Source: Comamonadaceae bacterium PBBC2
GTDB taxonomy: Bacteria > Pseudomonadota > Gammaproteobacteria > Burkholderiales > Burkholderiaceae_C
Reading direction: 5' to 3'
Assembly: GCA_002255935.1 (NCBI GenBank)
Contig: NKIO01000029.1
Coordinates: 1-42,448 of the forward strand
Length of the DNA stretch: 42,448 bases
Position 1 is the first letter of the stretch. Each line of letters begins with the position of its first letter. The notes beneath the pieces are model-generated. The model did not search any database and had not been told where the DNA came from. It worked only from the letters and a program-made list of their open reading frames with translations. The position numbers were made by a program, and so were the translations under genes. Positions 1-8,297 of this stretch are shown in pieces.

Positions 1-304
1 CTGGTCGTCCTCTCAGACCAGCTACAGATCGTCGCCTTGGTGGGCTTTTACCCCACCAACTAGCTAATCTGATATCGGCCGCTCCAATCGCGCGAGGTCT
101 TGCGATCCCCCGCTTTCATCCGTAGATCGTATGCGGTATTAGCACAGCTTTCGCTGCGTTATCCCCCACGACTGGGCACGTTCCGATATATTACTCACCC
201 GTTCGCCACTCGTCAGCATCCGAAGACCTGTTACCGTTCGACTTGCATGTGTAAAGCATTCCGCCAGCGTTCAATCTGAGCCAGGATCAAACTCTATAGT
301 TCGA
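1..304 (-). rRNA. rrs: 16S ribosomal RNA, 5' part
   Basis: Read on the minus strand, the sequence contains the universal 16S start (AGAGTTTGATCCTGGCTCAG, complement of about 277-296) followed by the betaproteobacterial stretch leading into ACATGCAAGTCGAACGG. Only the first ~300 nt of the gene are inside the window; the rest of the rrn operon lies beyond the left edge. The mature 5' end is estimated from the usual distance to the AGAGTTTGATC motif, so it is good to a few bases only. Confidence 0.97.
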
Positions 305-471
305 TCTTGATTTTTTTCGGTCTTTCGACCAACTCATAAATTGGAATCGACGTGGTCACCATCTCTGATTTCCACATCTCTTTTACTTCATGAGCGTTTG
401 TTAGCTAATTAAAGCTAAGTTCCGAAGAACTTGGCAATCACCATCAAACGCCCACGCTTATCGGCTGTATA

Positions 472-483
472 TTTTTAAAGAAC
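472..483 (-). promoter_or_regulatory. boxA-like rRNA antitermination element
   Basis: Minus-strand GTTCTTTAAAAA resembles the rrn boxA consensus (TGCTCTTTAACA) and sits in the leader between the putative promoter and 16S, where Nus factors load on the transcript. Confidence 0.6.
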
Positions 484-553
484 CCAAGTAACTTGTCGCT
501 ACCTGCTCTTGCCTCGCTGCGATCAGCGAAGCCTTCTATTGTATCACGCTTTT

Positions 554-596
554 GCGTTTTCTTTAGAAGAATTTTGATGTCTTCTAAAGAAAACGC
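554..596. repeat. 16-bp-arm perfect inverted repeat before the rrn promoter
   Basis: Arms 554-569 (GCGTTTTCTTTAGAAG) and 581-596 are perfectly complementary, separated by 11 nt. The left arm reaches into the -35 zone of the leftward rrn promoter. No T-tract follows on either strand, so it is not a standard intrinsic terminator. A protein-binding site or a cruciform-prone element is possible. Confidence 0.85.
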
Positions 597-741
597 CCCA
601 CCGAAAGACCTCTTCGCTACTCTGACTTATCCCCCTTAGAAGGACTGCGTTGTGAGCAGCGAAGCCCTCGATTATGGCACAGTTTTTTCGTCACGAACAG
701 GGTTTTTCGAAATTTCACGCAAAGTTGTTGATGGACACCCG

Positions 742-747
742 GATAAT
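742..747 (+). promoter_or_regulatory. -10-like GATAAT, 6 nt before uup ATG
   Basis: GATAAT (5 of 6 matches to TATAAT) ends exactly 6 nt before the ATG at 754, so transcription would begin at or beside the start codon. No good -35 was seen. The same spacing recurs before four other genes in the window. Confidence 0.4.
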
Positions 748-753
748 GGCCCA

Positions 754-2661
754 ATGGCTTTACTTACACTCTTGAACGCATCACTGGCTTTTGGCCACGT
801 TGCACTCCTGGATCACGCAGACTTTTCTCTGGAAACATCCGAACGCATTGGCTTGATTGGCCGCAACGGCACAGGCAAGTCCTCTTTATTAAAGATCCTG
901 GGCGGCATGGAGAAACCCGACGATGGTTCCTTGCATGTTCAACAAGGTATACGCATCGCATTTGTCGCACAAGAGCCCATCCTGAAGCCTGAACACACCA
1001 TCTTTGAGTCCGTTCGTGAAGGTCTGGCCGATGTGGTTCAGTGGATTGACGACTACACCCACAGCCGCGGTGACCTTGACACCCTGCAAGGTCAAATCGA
1101 ATCCATGGACGGGTGGGGCTGGGAGCAGCGCGTGGACGAGACACTCCAGCGCCTACAACTTGACCCCAAAGCGATCGTGCAATCTTTGTCTGGTGGCATG
1201 CGCAAACGTGTCGCCCTGGCACAAGCGCTGGTCACACGCCCAGATGTTCTTTTGTTAGACGAGCCCACCAACCACTTGGACCTGAACGCCATCACCTGGC
1301 TGGAGGATCTGTTGATTGATTTCAAGGGCAGTGTGATTGCCATCACGCACGACCGCGCCTTTCTGGACCGCATTGCCACGCGCATTGTGGAATTGGACCG
1401 CGGCAAATTGCGGCCCTATCCAGGCAACTATGCCCAGTACCAACTCCAAAAAGAAGAGCAACTGGCCCAAGAAGCCGTGATCCAGGCCAAGGCTGACAAA
1501 CTGCTGGCTCAAGAAGAAGTATGGATTCGAAAAGGCGTGGAAGCGCGGCGCACCCGCAGCCAAAGCCGCATCAGCCGGTTGCAGAACCTGCGCAGTGAAC
1601 GCGCCGCACGCCGAGAGAAGGTGGGCAACGTCAAGATGGAAGTGGCCTCCGGCGTGCCCAGCGGCAAGCTGGTGGCCGAGCTGACCGAGGTCAGCAAAAG
1701 CTTCACCCAGCCCGACGGATCGGTGCGCACCATCATTCAGAACTTCACCGGCACCTTGCTGCGCGGCGACAAGATCGGCCTGCTGGGCCCCAACGGCGCA
1801 GGAAAGACCACCTTGCTCAAACTCATCTTGGGCGAACTCGAAGCCGACAGCGGCGAGGTGCGACGCGGCACCAAGCTCGAAGTTGCCTACTTTGACCAGA
1901 TGCGCGACGCGCTGGACCTGGACGCCACCCTGGAAGACTTCATCAGCCCCGGCAGCGAATGGATCGAGATCGGCAACAAGCGCCAGCACGTCAAGAGCTA
2001 TCTGGGCGACTTCCTGTTCTCGCCAGCGCGGGCCACATCGCCCGTGCGGTCCTTGTCGGGTGGCGAGCGCAACCGGCTGCTGCTGGCCCGCTTGTTTGCG
2101 CGTCCAGCCAATGTCTTGGTACTGGACGAACCGACCAACGACCTGGACATCGAGACCCTGGAGCTGCTGGAAGAGCTGCTGCAAACCTATGAAGGCACCG
2201 TGTTCCTGGTCAGCCACGACCGCGCCTTCATGGACAACGTGGTCACCGGCATCATCGCCTGCGAAAGCGCACCCAACCAACCTGGCTTTTGGCGCGAATA
2301 CGAAGGTTCGGTGCAAGACTGGCTGACGCAATCGCAGCGCGCACAGGCCATCGCTGCGCAGGCCGCGCAAAAGCAAGCGGCGACCACGCCTGCGCCAGCC
2401 GTGGCCGCCGCTGTTGCTGCACCTGCGCCCGCTGCGGCGGTGCGCAAGCTCAGCTACAAAGAGCAGCGCGAACTGGACGGCTTGCCTGCACTGATTGAAT
2501 CGCTGGAAAAAGAACAGGCCGATGCCCGCGCCCAATTGGCCGACGGCAGCATTTACCAACGGGACGCCGGATTGGCCCAACAATTGTTCAAGCGCGATGC
2601 CGACATCGACGACTTGCTGATGAAGGCACTGGAGCGCTGGGAAATCCTGAGCGCCCGATGA
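754..2661 (+). CDS. uup: ABC-F family ATPase Uup
   Basis: A 635-residue ABC-F protein with two ATPase domains and no membrane segments. Members act on ribosomes or, for Uup, also on branched DNA and transposon excision phenotypes. Domain 1 has Walker A GRNGTGKS (residues 36-43), LSGG and LLLDEPTNHLDL. Domain 2 has GPNGAGKT, LSGGERNR and LVLDEPTNDLD. An Ala/Pro-rich linker precedes a C-terminal coiled-coil domain (KLSYKEQRELDGLPALIE and on) that marks Uup rather than EttA. Length equals E. coli Uup. I chose the ATG at 754 because family members begin at MALL-type sequence and a GATAAT lies 6 nt upstream. An in-frame GTG at 652 has a reasonable Shine-Dalgarno (AGAAGGA) and would add 34 unmatched residues, so it cannot be excluded. 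Confidence 0.92.
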   Translation: MALLTLLNASLAFGHVALLDHADFSLETSERIGLIGRNGTGKSSLLKILGGMEKPDDGSLHVQQGIRIAFVAQEPILKPEHTIFESVREGLADVVQWIDDYTHSRGDLDTLQGQIESMDGWGWEQRVDETLQRLQLDPKAIVQSLSGGMRKRVALAQALVTRPDVLLLDEPTNHLDLNAITWLEDLLIDFKGSVIAITHDRAFLDRIATRIVELDRGKLRPYPGNYAQYQLQKEEQLAQEAVIQAKADKLLAQEEVWIRKGVEARRTRSQSRISRLQNLRSERAARREKVGNVKMEVASGVPSGKLVAELTEVSKSFTQPDGSVRTIIQNFTGTLLRGDKIGLLGPNGAGKTTLLKLILGELEADSGEVRRGTKLEVAYFDQMRDALDLDATLEDFISPGSEWIEIGNKRQHVKSYLGDFLFSPARATSPVRSLSGGERNRLLLARLFARPANVLVLDEPTNDLDIETLELLEELLQTYEGTVFLVSHDRAFMDNVVTGIIACESAPNQPGFWREYEGSVQDWLTQSQRAQAIAAQAAQKQAATTPAPAVAAAVAAPAPAAAVRKLSYKEQRELDGLPALIESLEKEQADARAQLADGSIYQRDAGLAQQLFKRDADIDDLLMKALERWEILSAR

Positions 2662-2680
2662 ACCGGACAGCCACCAACAC

Positions 2681-3298
2681 ATGACCTCTGCCGAACTCAG
2701 TGCGCTGCTGGTGCTGGCCACCGTGAGCAGCTTCACGCCTGGACCCAACACAGCCTTGTCGACCGCCATGGCAGCCAACCACGGCTTGCGTGGGGCCATG
2801 CGTTTTGTCTGTGCGGTGCCCGTGGGTTGGGGGCTTTTGTTCAGCTTGTGCGCCACCGGCTTGGGCGGTTTGGTCGTCGCCTTCCCGCCCATGCGCTGGG
2901 CCATCGTGTTGCTGGGCACCAGCTATTTGCTTTGGTTGGCCACCCGCCTTTGGCAGACCGGCAGCTTGACGGCTGCAGACCATGCCAAATTGAACGTGGG
3001 ATTCATCCAAGGCGTGGGCCTGCAGTTTGTCAACATCAAGGCCTGGATGCTGGCCTTGGCCATGGTGGCCGGCTGGGTCGCTGGGCGAGACGATGCCACG
3101 GACCGCGCGCTCACTTTGCTGCCCATCATGGTGGCCTATGGCTTTTTCAGCAACCTCAGCTACGCGCTCGCAGGCGCTTTGCTGCGGCACTGGCTGGCGC
3201 AAGGTCGCCGCTTGCTGATGTTCAACCGCTGCATGGCCTCGGCCTTGGTGGGCACAGCCCTGTGGATCCTTCAAGGCATGTGGAAAGCCGCCTCATGA
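2681..3298 (+). CDS. LysE/RhtB-family amino-acid exporter
   Basis: A 205-residue inner-membrane protein with about six hydrophobic segments and the family signature TPGPN at residues 19-23, near the N terminus. LysE/RhtB proteins export amino acids or derivatives; the substrate cannot be read from sequence. It starts 19 nt after uup and its stop overlaps the next start (ATGA at 3295-3298), so it is probably translated together with the EamA-type exporter. The pairing of two exporters with a PLP aminotransferase hints at amino-acid overflow control, but that is inference. Confidence 0.85.
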   Translation: MTSAELSALLVLATVSSFTPGPNTALSTAMAANHGLRGAMRFVCAVPVGWGLLFSLCATGLGGLVVAFPPMRWAIVLLGTSYLLWLATRLWQTGSLTAADHAKLNVGFIQGVGLQFVNIKAWMLALAMVAGWVAGRDDATDRALTLLPIMVAYGFFSNLSYALAGALLRHWLAQGRRLLMFNRCMASALVGTALWILQGMWKAAS

Positions 3299-4194
3299 CA
3301 GCCGAAAACAAAGGCTTGTGGCTGGGTTTGCTGGGTGTCTTCATCTTTGCCTTGACATTGCCCATGACCCGCTTGGCCACGGGCACCAGCGATGCCCCCC
3401 AGTTGTCGCCTTGGTTTGTCACTTGGGGGCGGGCAGCGCTGGCCGGCGTCCTGTCGGCTGCGTATTTGTATTTCTCTCGGGCACGCTTGCCCCAAGCGCA
3501 CGAGCGAGGCCCCTTGGTCTTGTCATTGCTTGGCAACGTGGTGGGTTACCCGCTGCTGCTGGGCTGGGCGCTGCGCCACGTGAGCGCCAGCCATGCGGCG
3601 GTGATCACGGCCTTGCTGCCCTTGGCCACGGCCGCGGCGGCCGCATGGCTCATGCACCAACGCGCTCGCCTGGGGTTTTGGGTTTTTGCAGGCTTGGGCA
3701 GTGCCCTGGTGGCGGTGTACAGCCTGCTGCGTGCACACCAAGCGGGGCACGGTTTTGGACTCAGCTGGGCCGACGGCTTGCTGATCGGCGCGGTGGTCGC
3801 CGCCTCGCTGGGCTACGTGGCCGGCGCCAAAATCACACCCAGCCTGGGCTCCGAAAAAGTCATCAGCTGGGTGTGCGTGATGGCTTTGCCCATCACCTTG
3901 CCTGGCACCTGGTTGACATGGCCATCACAAGAGATTGCGGCATCATCGTGGTTGGCCCTGCTGTATGTGGGGGTGTTTTCCATGTGGGCAGGCTTTTTTG
4001 CGTGGTTTCGCGGTCTCTCATTGGGCGGGCCCTTGCGGGTCAGCCAAACCCAATTGCTTCAACCATTCATCAGCATCTTGGCCGCCGTGCCATTGCTGGG
4101 AGAATCGCTGGATGCCATGACCCTGGGCTTTGCCGCACTGGTCGTGATGACGGTTTTCATGGGGCGCCGCATGGCCACCCCGACAAACAAGTAA
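3295..4194 (+). CDS. EamA/DMT-family transporter
   Basis: A 299-residue protein with about ten hydrophobic segments arranged as two EamA repeats, typical of the drug/metabolite transporter superfamily in the inner membrane. The start is fixed by the ATGA overlap with the LysE-type gene. Pro/Gly-rich turns (VGYPLLLGWALRHVSASHAAV in repeat 1, SMWAGFFAWFRGLSLGG in repeat 2) match the family. Likely role is export of metabolites such as amino acids; the substrate is unknown. The gene sits second in a tight rightward run ending with phzF-like. Confidence 0.85.
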   Translation: MTAENKGLWLGLLGVFIFALTLPMTRLATGTSDAPQLSPWFVTWGRAALAGVLSAAYLYFSRARLPQAHERGPLVLSLLGNVVGYPLLLGWALRHVSASHAAVITALLPLATAAAAAWLMHQRARLGFWVFAGLGSALVAVYSLLRAHQAGHGFGLSWADGLLIGAVVAASLGYVAGAKITPSLGSEKVISWVCVMALPITLPGTWLTWPSQEIAASSWLALLYVGVFSMWAGFFAWFRGLSLGGPLRVSQTQLLQPFISILAAVPLLGESLDAMTLGFAALVVMTVFMGRRMATPTNK

Positions 4195-4219
4195 AAATTT
4201 GATTTCAAGGACCTCTGAC

Positions 4220-5404
4220 ATGAACTGGACCCTGGCACAACGCGCCCAAAAGATGAACCCTTCAGTGATCCGCGAGATCCTCAAAGTCACCGAACAGCCA
4301 GGCATCATCAGTTTTGCGGGCGGTCTGCCCTCACCGCTGACCTTCCCGATCGAGGCCATGCGCGAAGCCAGCGAACGCGTGCTCAAAGACGATGGCAAAG
4401 CCGCCTTGCAATACGCCGCCAGCGAAGGCTATACACCTTTGCGCGAATGGGTGGCGCAAGACCTGCTCAAGCAAGGCATGAACGTGAGCCCTGACCAGGT
4501 GCTGATCACCACAGGCAGCCAACAAGGCCTTGACTTGGTGGCCAAGATCCTGATCGACGCGGGCAGCCGCATTTTGGTTGAGACACCCACCTATCTAGGT
4601 GCCTTGCAGGCCTTCACGCCCATGGAGCCTGTGGCCGTCAGCGTGGACAGCGACGAACACGGCGTGAACGCCGAAGACCTGCGCGCCAAAGTGGGCACCG
4701 GTGCCGACAAAGCCCGCTTTGTGTACCTCTTGCCCAACTTCCAAAACCCCACCGGTCGCACCATGCCCGAAGCGCGACGCGCCGCCGTGGCCCAGGTCGC
4801 GATCGACACCGGCTTGCCGATCATCGAAGACAACCCCTATGGTGATCTGTGGTTTGACCAAGCCCCGGCGCCCTCACTGAGTTCACGCCACCCCGAGGGC
4901 AGCGTGTACCTCGGCTCGTTTTCCAAAATCTTGGCGCCCGGCTTGCGCTTGGGTTACCTGGTCGCGCCCAAGGCGCTGTACCCCAAACTGTTGCAGGCCA
5001 AGCAAGCGGCTGACCTGCACACCCCCAGCTTCAACCAGCGCGTGGTCGCCGAAGTGCTCAAAGACGGGTTCATCGATCGCCATGTGCCCACCATCCGCGC
5101 CTTGTACAAGCAGCAATGCGAAGCCATGCTGGCCGCGCTCGACCGCGAAATGGCCGGCTTGGGCCTGAGCTGGAACCGCCCCGTGGGCGGCATGTTCCTG
5201 TGGGTGCAGCTGCCCAAAGGCATGAATGCCGTGGCTTTGCTCGACAAAGCGGTCAAAAAAGGCGTGGCCTTCGTGCCCGGCTTGGCGTTCTACGCCCAAG
5301 ACCCGAGCGAAAGCACCCTGCGCCTGTCCTTTGTCACGGCCACCGTGGACCAGATCAACACCGGCATGGCCGCACTGGCCCAAGCCATCCGCGAATCGCT
5401 CTGA
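4220..5404 (+). CDS. PLP-dependent aminotransferase, class I/II (LysN/AadAT-like)
   Basis: A 394-residue cytosolic fold-type I aminotransferase. The PLP-binding lysine is Lys236 in SFSKILAPGLRLGYL; upstream are FAGGLPSP near the N terminus, the QNPTG motif and EDNPYGDLW, all typical of the 2-aminoadipate/aromatic aminotransferase group related to MocR C-terminal domains. There is no N-terminal GntR DNA-binding domain, so it is an enzyme and not a regulator. The start at 4220 follows AAGGA at a suitable distance and removes seven residues from the longer reading. It lies 25 nt after the EamA-type gene and 23 nt before phzF-like. Exact amino donor is not predictable. Confidence 0.88.
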   Translation: MNWTLAQRAQKMNPSVIREILKVTEQPGIISFAGGLPSPLTFPIEAMREASERVLKDDGKAALQYAASEGYTPLREWVAQDLLKQGMNVSPDQVLITTGSQQGLDLVAKILIDAGSRILVETPTYLGALQAFTPMEPVAVSVDSDEHGVNAEDLRAKVGTGADKARFVYLLPNFQNPTGRTMPEARRAAVAQVAIDTGLPIIEDNPYGDLWFDQAPAPSLSSRHPEGSVYLGSFSKILAPGLRLGYLVAPKALYPKLLQAKQAADLHTPSFNQRVVAEVLKDGFIDRHVPTIRALYKQQCEAMLAALDREMAGLGLSWNRPVGGMFLWVQLPKGMNAVALLDKAVKKGVAFVPGLAFYAQDPSESTLRLSFVTATVDQINTGMAALAQAIRESL

Positions 5405-5427
5405 GCCCCAGCGCTCGGGAGTTATCG

Positions 5428-6354
5428 ATGAAAGTCCGCGCCTTCCAACAGGTCGACGTCTTCACCGACACCGCCTTCAAGGGCAACCCCTTGGCCGTGG
5501 TGCTGGACGGCACGGGGTTGAGTGATGCACAGATGCAAGCTTTTGCGGCCTGGACACAACTGAGCGAAACCACTTTTGTGCTGCCGCCCACGCCTGAGGG
5601 TACTGCTGGCGGGGCTGACTACCGCGTGCGCATCTTCACGCCCGGCATGGAGCTGCCCTTTGCGGGCCACCCCACGCTGGGCACCGCCCATGCTTGGCTG
5701 AATGCCGGCGGACAGCCTCGGCAAAACGGCCAGCTGGTGCAGGAATGCGGCGTCGGCCTGGTGACGCTGAAATCGCTCGATGGCCGTTGGGCTTTTGCCG
5801 CGCCGCCTTTGCAGCGTCAGACACCCGATGCGACCCTGCTGGCCGACGTCGTGGCGGCGCTGGGCCTGCACGCAAACGAGGTGTTGGCCGCGCAGAACCT
5901 GAACAACGGCCCGCATTGGCTGGGCTTGTGGCTGGCCGATGTCGAGACCGTCTTGGCCTTGCAACCCGACCATGCCGCGCTCAAACGCCTGAACACCAAA
6001 GTCGGCGTGGCCGCACGCAGGGCTGCGCCTGCAACGGGACTGATCCGCCGCGCCAACCGCGAAGCACGCGCCTTTGCACAAGAGCGCTCCAGCTTGGCCC
6101 CAGACCCGACCGATCTGGAAGTGCGTGCTTTTGCCGCGCCTGTCGGCATCGCCGAAGACCCCGTCACCGGCAGCCTCAATGCCTCGCTGGCGCAATGGTT
6201 GATGGCCGATGGCCACATGCCCAGCACCTACAGCGCACGGCAAGGCACCGCGCTGGGCCGCGCCGGACAAGTCTTTTTGTCGCGTGATGCGCAAGGCCAA
6301 GTCTGGGTTGGCGGCGATGTGGTCGGCTGCATCAGCGGCCAGGTCACGCTGTAG
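5428..6354 (+). CDS. PhzF-family epimerase/isomerase
   Basis: A 308-residue protein of the PhzF/diaminopimelate-epimerase fold. The N-terminal half has FKGNPLAVV, the catalytic-type glutamate Glu47 in QLSETTFV and the PFAGHPTLG loop; the C-terminal half has the matching EDPVTGSLN motif. Length suits the family (about 260-310). PhzF itself isomerises a phenazine precursor, but no other phenazine genes are here, so the substrate is unknown and the name should not be read as phenazine synthesis. A GGAG-type ribosome site lies just before the ATG. Translation is probably coupled to the aminotransferase. Confidence 0.88.
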   Translation: MKVRAFQQVDVFTDTAFKGNPLAVVLDGTGLSDAQMQAFAAWTQLSETTFVLPPTPEGTAGGADYRVRIFTPGMELPFAGHPTLGTAHAWLNAGGQPRQNGQLVQECGVGLVTLKSLDGRWAFAAPPLQRQTPDATLLADVVAALGLHANEVLAAQNLNNGPHWLGLWLADVETVLALQPDHAALKRLNTKVGVAARRAAPATGLIRRANREARAFAQERSSLAPDPTDLEVRAFAAPVGIAEDPVTGSLNASLAQWLMADGHMPSTYSARQGTALGRAGQVFLSRDAQGQVWVGGDVVGCISGQVTL

Positions 6355-6395
6355 GCCCAATCACCCCAGCGACAGGGCTACACCCAGCGACTGCG

Positions 6396-6401
6396 CACAA
6401 T
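6396..6401 (+). promoter_or_regulatory. -10-like CACAAT before the histidine phosphatase
   Basis: CACAAT ends 8 nt before the ATG at 6410, in the context GCGCACAATCGC. No Shine-Dalgarno is visible, so a leaderless or very short 5' leader is likely. Confidence 0.35.
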
Positions 6402-6409
6402 CGCAGCGC

Positions 6410-7084
6410 ATGGGAACACTCTATTTGGTCCGCCACGGACAAGCCTCTTTCGGGGCCGATGATTACGATCAACTCAGCCCGCTGGGACACCAACAAGCCC
6501 TGCGCTTGGGCCAATACCTGCAAGCCAAACTGCAGGCCCAGCCGGTGGAGGCGGTGCTGATGGGCAGCCTCAAACGGCACCGTCAAACCTGGGAAGGCAT
6601 TGCCCACGGGGCAGGTCTGACGCACACCCCCGAGGTCTGGCCTGGCCTGAACGAATACGACAGCCACGCGCTGATCGAAGCCATCCACCCCGAGCCCCTG
6701 GCCAAACCCGACACCCCGGAGCTGTACCGCCACCACTTTCGGCTGCTGCGCGACGCCCTGCAAGCTTGGATGGCAGGACGCACGCAACCGCGCGGCATGC
6801 CCAGCTACAAAGACTTTGTCGGCGGCATCGAAGCGGCACTGGACCATGTGCGGCAACACCATTCGGGCGATGTGATGATCGTCTCCAGCGGCGGCCCCAT
6901 TTCGAGCGCCGTTGGTCAGGTCCTGGGCGCACCCGCAGAAACCACGATCGAGCTGAACCTGCGCATCCGCAACACGGCGCTGACCGAGTTTGTCTTCAAC
7001 CCCAAACGGCACATGCTGTTGACCTACAACACATTGCCCCATCTGGACTCGGACGCGCACCGCGATTGGGTCACTTACGCCTGA
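6410..7084 (+). CDS. Histidine phosphatase family protein (phosphoglycerate-mutase-like)
   Basis: A 224-residue cytosolic protein starting with the branch-1 histidine phosphatase motif LVRHGQ; His9 would be the phosphorylated nucleophile and Arg8 a phosphate ligand. A second conserved region (IVSSGGPISSAVGQVL) stands where the second catalytic His usually lies in this superfamily, here SSGGP, which is worth noting. The ATG at 6410 is the only start that leaves the RHG motif at the N terminus. Substrate unknown; small phosphoesters are typical. It is separated by 55 nt from phzF-like and probably has its own promoter. Confidence 0.85.
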   Translation: MGTLYLVRHGQASFGADDYDQLSPLGHQQALRLGQYLQAKLQAQPVEAVLMGSLKRHRQTWEGIAHGAGLTHTPEVWPGLNEYDSHALIEAIHPEPLAKPDTPELYRHHFRLLRDALQAWMAGRTQPRGMPSYKDFVGGIEAALDHVRQHHSGDVMIVSSGGPISSAVGQVLGAPAETTIELNLRIRNTALTEFVFNPKRHMLLTYNTLPHLDSDAHRDWVTYA

Positions 7085-7126
7085 AACATCTCGTAATTCC
7101 CTAGAAAAACCCACACGCCATGTAGG

Positions 7127-7132
7127 CACAAT
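7127..7132 (+). promoter_or_regulatory. -10-like CACAAT, 6 nt before the Tgl-like ATG
   Basis: CACAAT ends exactly 6 nt before ATG 7139. No ribosome-binding site is present in the 6-nt gap, consistent with a leaderless transcript. The -35 is unclear. Confidence 0.38.
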
Positions 7133-7138
7133 GTCTGC

Positions 7139-8293
7139 ATGAATGCGTATGCCGCACATGCGGCACTTGAGTTGCGAGAGGGTGGCATCCAACTGCCCTT
7201 CGAGCCTGGAACCGATGCCCCAACACAGCGGCAATTGGCACAGTGGCTTGCGTCCTACCAACTCGAAGACGTCGCGCAAACCTACATCGTTCCCACCGCT
7301 CAGGGCCTGCAATGCGTGGTGAGCCTGCGCCACGAGTTGCAAGCGGCTTGGATGCCGCAGCACAACACCTTGTCGCTGCACCAACACCTCGCACACGAAG
7401 CCCAGTCCAGCGATGCGATGGCCCTGGAGCGTGAAATTGTGGTGGCCTTGCTGGGCTCTCCGCTGCGTTTCAGTTTTGCCAGTTTGGAGGCTTTGACCTC
7501 GCATGTCCGTGTGCGCCGTCACATGACGCTGGCCGCACGCAAGACAGCGCTGGCCTTCAAAACCGAGGCGGCCGAGCGGCCCGAGGCCTACTGGCACTAC
7601 GACGAAGAGCGCGGTTTCACCCTCAAGCCCGGGCGTTGCCTGATCGATGCCTTGATCGCCGCCACGCAACCTGAAGCCACCGGCAAGCTCTACGACTTTT
7701 CTTGTTACCGCGCGACCGAATACGTGATCTTGCTGGGCATTGCACAAGAGCTGCAAACGCACCACCCTGAGTTGCTGGCCCAATTGCAGGCCATCAACGA
7801 GGTCCACGCGATCCGCTCGGGGCAGTTCCACGACGTGTACTTGGTCGAATACGGCAGCATGGCACAGCCCCTGCCCGCGCGCTACTACGTGCCGGGTGAC
7901 CGCCTGTGGTTTCGCAACCCCGACGAGCGTTCATCCGATGTGATGGGCTACGAGGGCTCTTGGGTGATTTATCTGGGCGGCGGCTTCTTCAGCAACTTCT
8001 GGAAACGGGACCAGCCCTTCACTCTCGAGTCCAAAGCCATCGAGATCTACCACTGGCGCGATGGCGTCCACACCGACACACAAGGCCAATTGCAAATGGA
8101 TGAAAGCGTGGTTGAGCAACGCGTGGCGCAGACCCTGGCCGACCCGCAAGCGGTGCAACAGGTGCTCAGCCGCATGCTGCGCATGCGCGACCCACAAGGG
8201 GTTTATGCCGAAGGCGGCTGCCTGGACACCACGCGAGAATGCCCGCGCAGCGTCAGCCGCGACCACTGCGAACTGGTGCTGCCCAGCTTCTGA
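7139..8293 (+). CDS. Tgl-like protein-glutamine gamma-glutamyltransferase (transglutaminase)
   Basis: A 384-residue protein without signal peptide or membrane segment. Residues about 100-310 follow, block by block, the order of conserved segments in Bacillus subtilis Tgl, the spore-coat crosslinking transglutaminase (245 residues). The blocks are GSPLRFSFASLEAL, AYWHYDEERGFTLKPG, LYDFSCYRATEYVILLG, PGDRLWFRNPDE and YEGSWVIYLGGGFFSNF. Tgl Cys116 corresponds to Cys189 and Glu187 to Glu272; Tgl Glu115 is replaced by Ser188. About 95 extra N-terminal and 70 extra C-terminal residues have no counterpart that I recognise. The alignment is from memory. It appears monocistronic. Its role in a non-sporulating proteobacterium is unknown; protein crosslinking is the family activity. 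Confidence 0.72.
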   Translation: MNAYAAHAALELREGGIQLPFEPGTDAPTQRQLAQWLASYQLEDVAQTYIVPTAQGLQCVVSLRHELQAAWMPQHNTLSLHQHLAHEAQSSDAMALEREIVVALLGSPLRFSFASLEALTSHVRVRRHMTLAARKTALAFKTEAAERPEAYWHYDEERGFTLKPGRCLIDALIAATQPEATGKLYDFSCYRATEYVILLGIAQELQTHHPELLAQLQAINEVHAIRSGQFHDVYLVEYGSMAQPLPARYYVPGDRLWFRNPDERSSDVMGYEGSWVIYLGGGFFSNFWKRDQPFTLESKAIEIYHWRDGVHTDTQGQLQMDESVVEQRVAQTLADPQAVQQVLSRMLRMRDPQGVYAEGGCLDTTRECPRSVSRDHCELVLPSF

Positions 8294-8297
8294 GGTT

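Larger units (their letters stand above)
305..753 (-). promoter_or_regulatory. rrn leader and promoter region (no gene)
   Basis: This gene-free stretch separates 16S (leftward) from uup (rightward). On the minus strand it holds a -10-like TACAAT (complement of 538-543), but no convincing TTGACA-like -35 at 16-18 nt. About 60 nt further downstream is a boxA-like antitermination element, GTTCTTTAAAAA (complement of 472-483). The remaining ~165 nt to the 16S start would be the leader that pairs with the 16S 3' flank for RNase III processing. A long inverted repeat (554-596) overlaps the expected -35 zone. Expect growth-rate control typical of rrn promoters; this is inference. Confidence 0.6.

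Noticed and set aside
652..753. N-terminal extension of uup from GTG 652 with a fair Shine-Dalgarno
   Set aside because: The 34 added residues do not resemble any Uup, and a GATAAT lies 6 nt before ATG 754. Kept as an alternative, not as the main call.
1255..2919. 554-codon minus-strand frame opposite uup and lysE-like
   Set aside because: Crosses two clear genes and their boundary, with low-complexity composition and no domain.
5428..6354. Phenazine biosynthesis from the PhzF-like gene
   Set aside because: PhzF-family proteins are widespread outside phenazine producers and no other phz gene is present.
6344..7831. 495-codon minus-strand frame opposite the histidine phosphatase and Tgl-like genes
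   Set aside because: Antisense to two supported genes and across their promoter; no recognisable domain.
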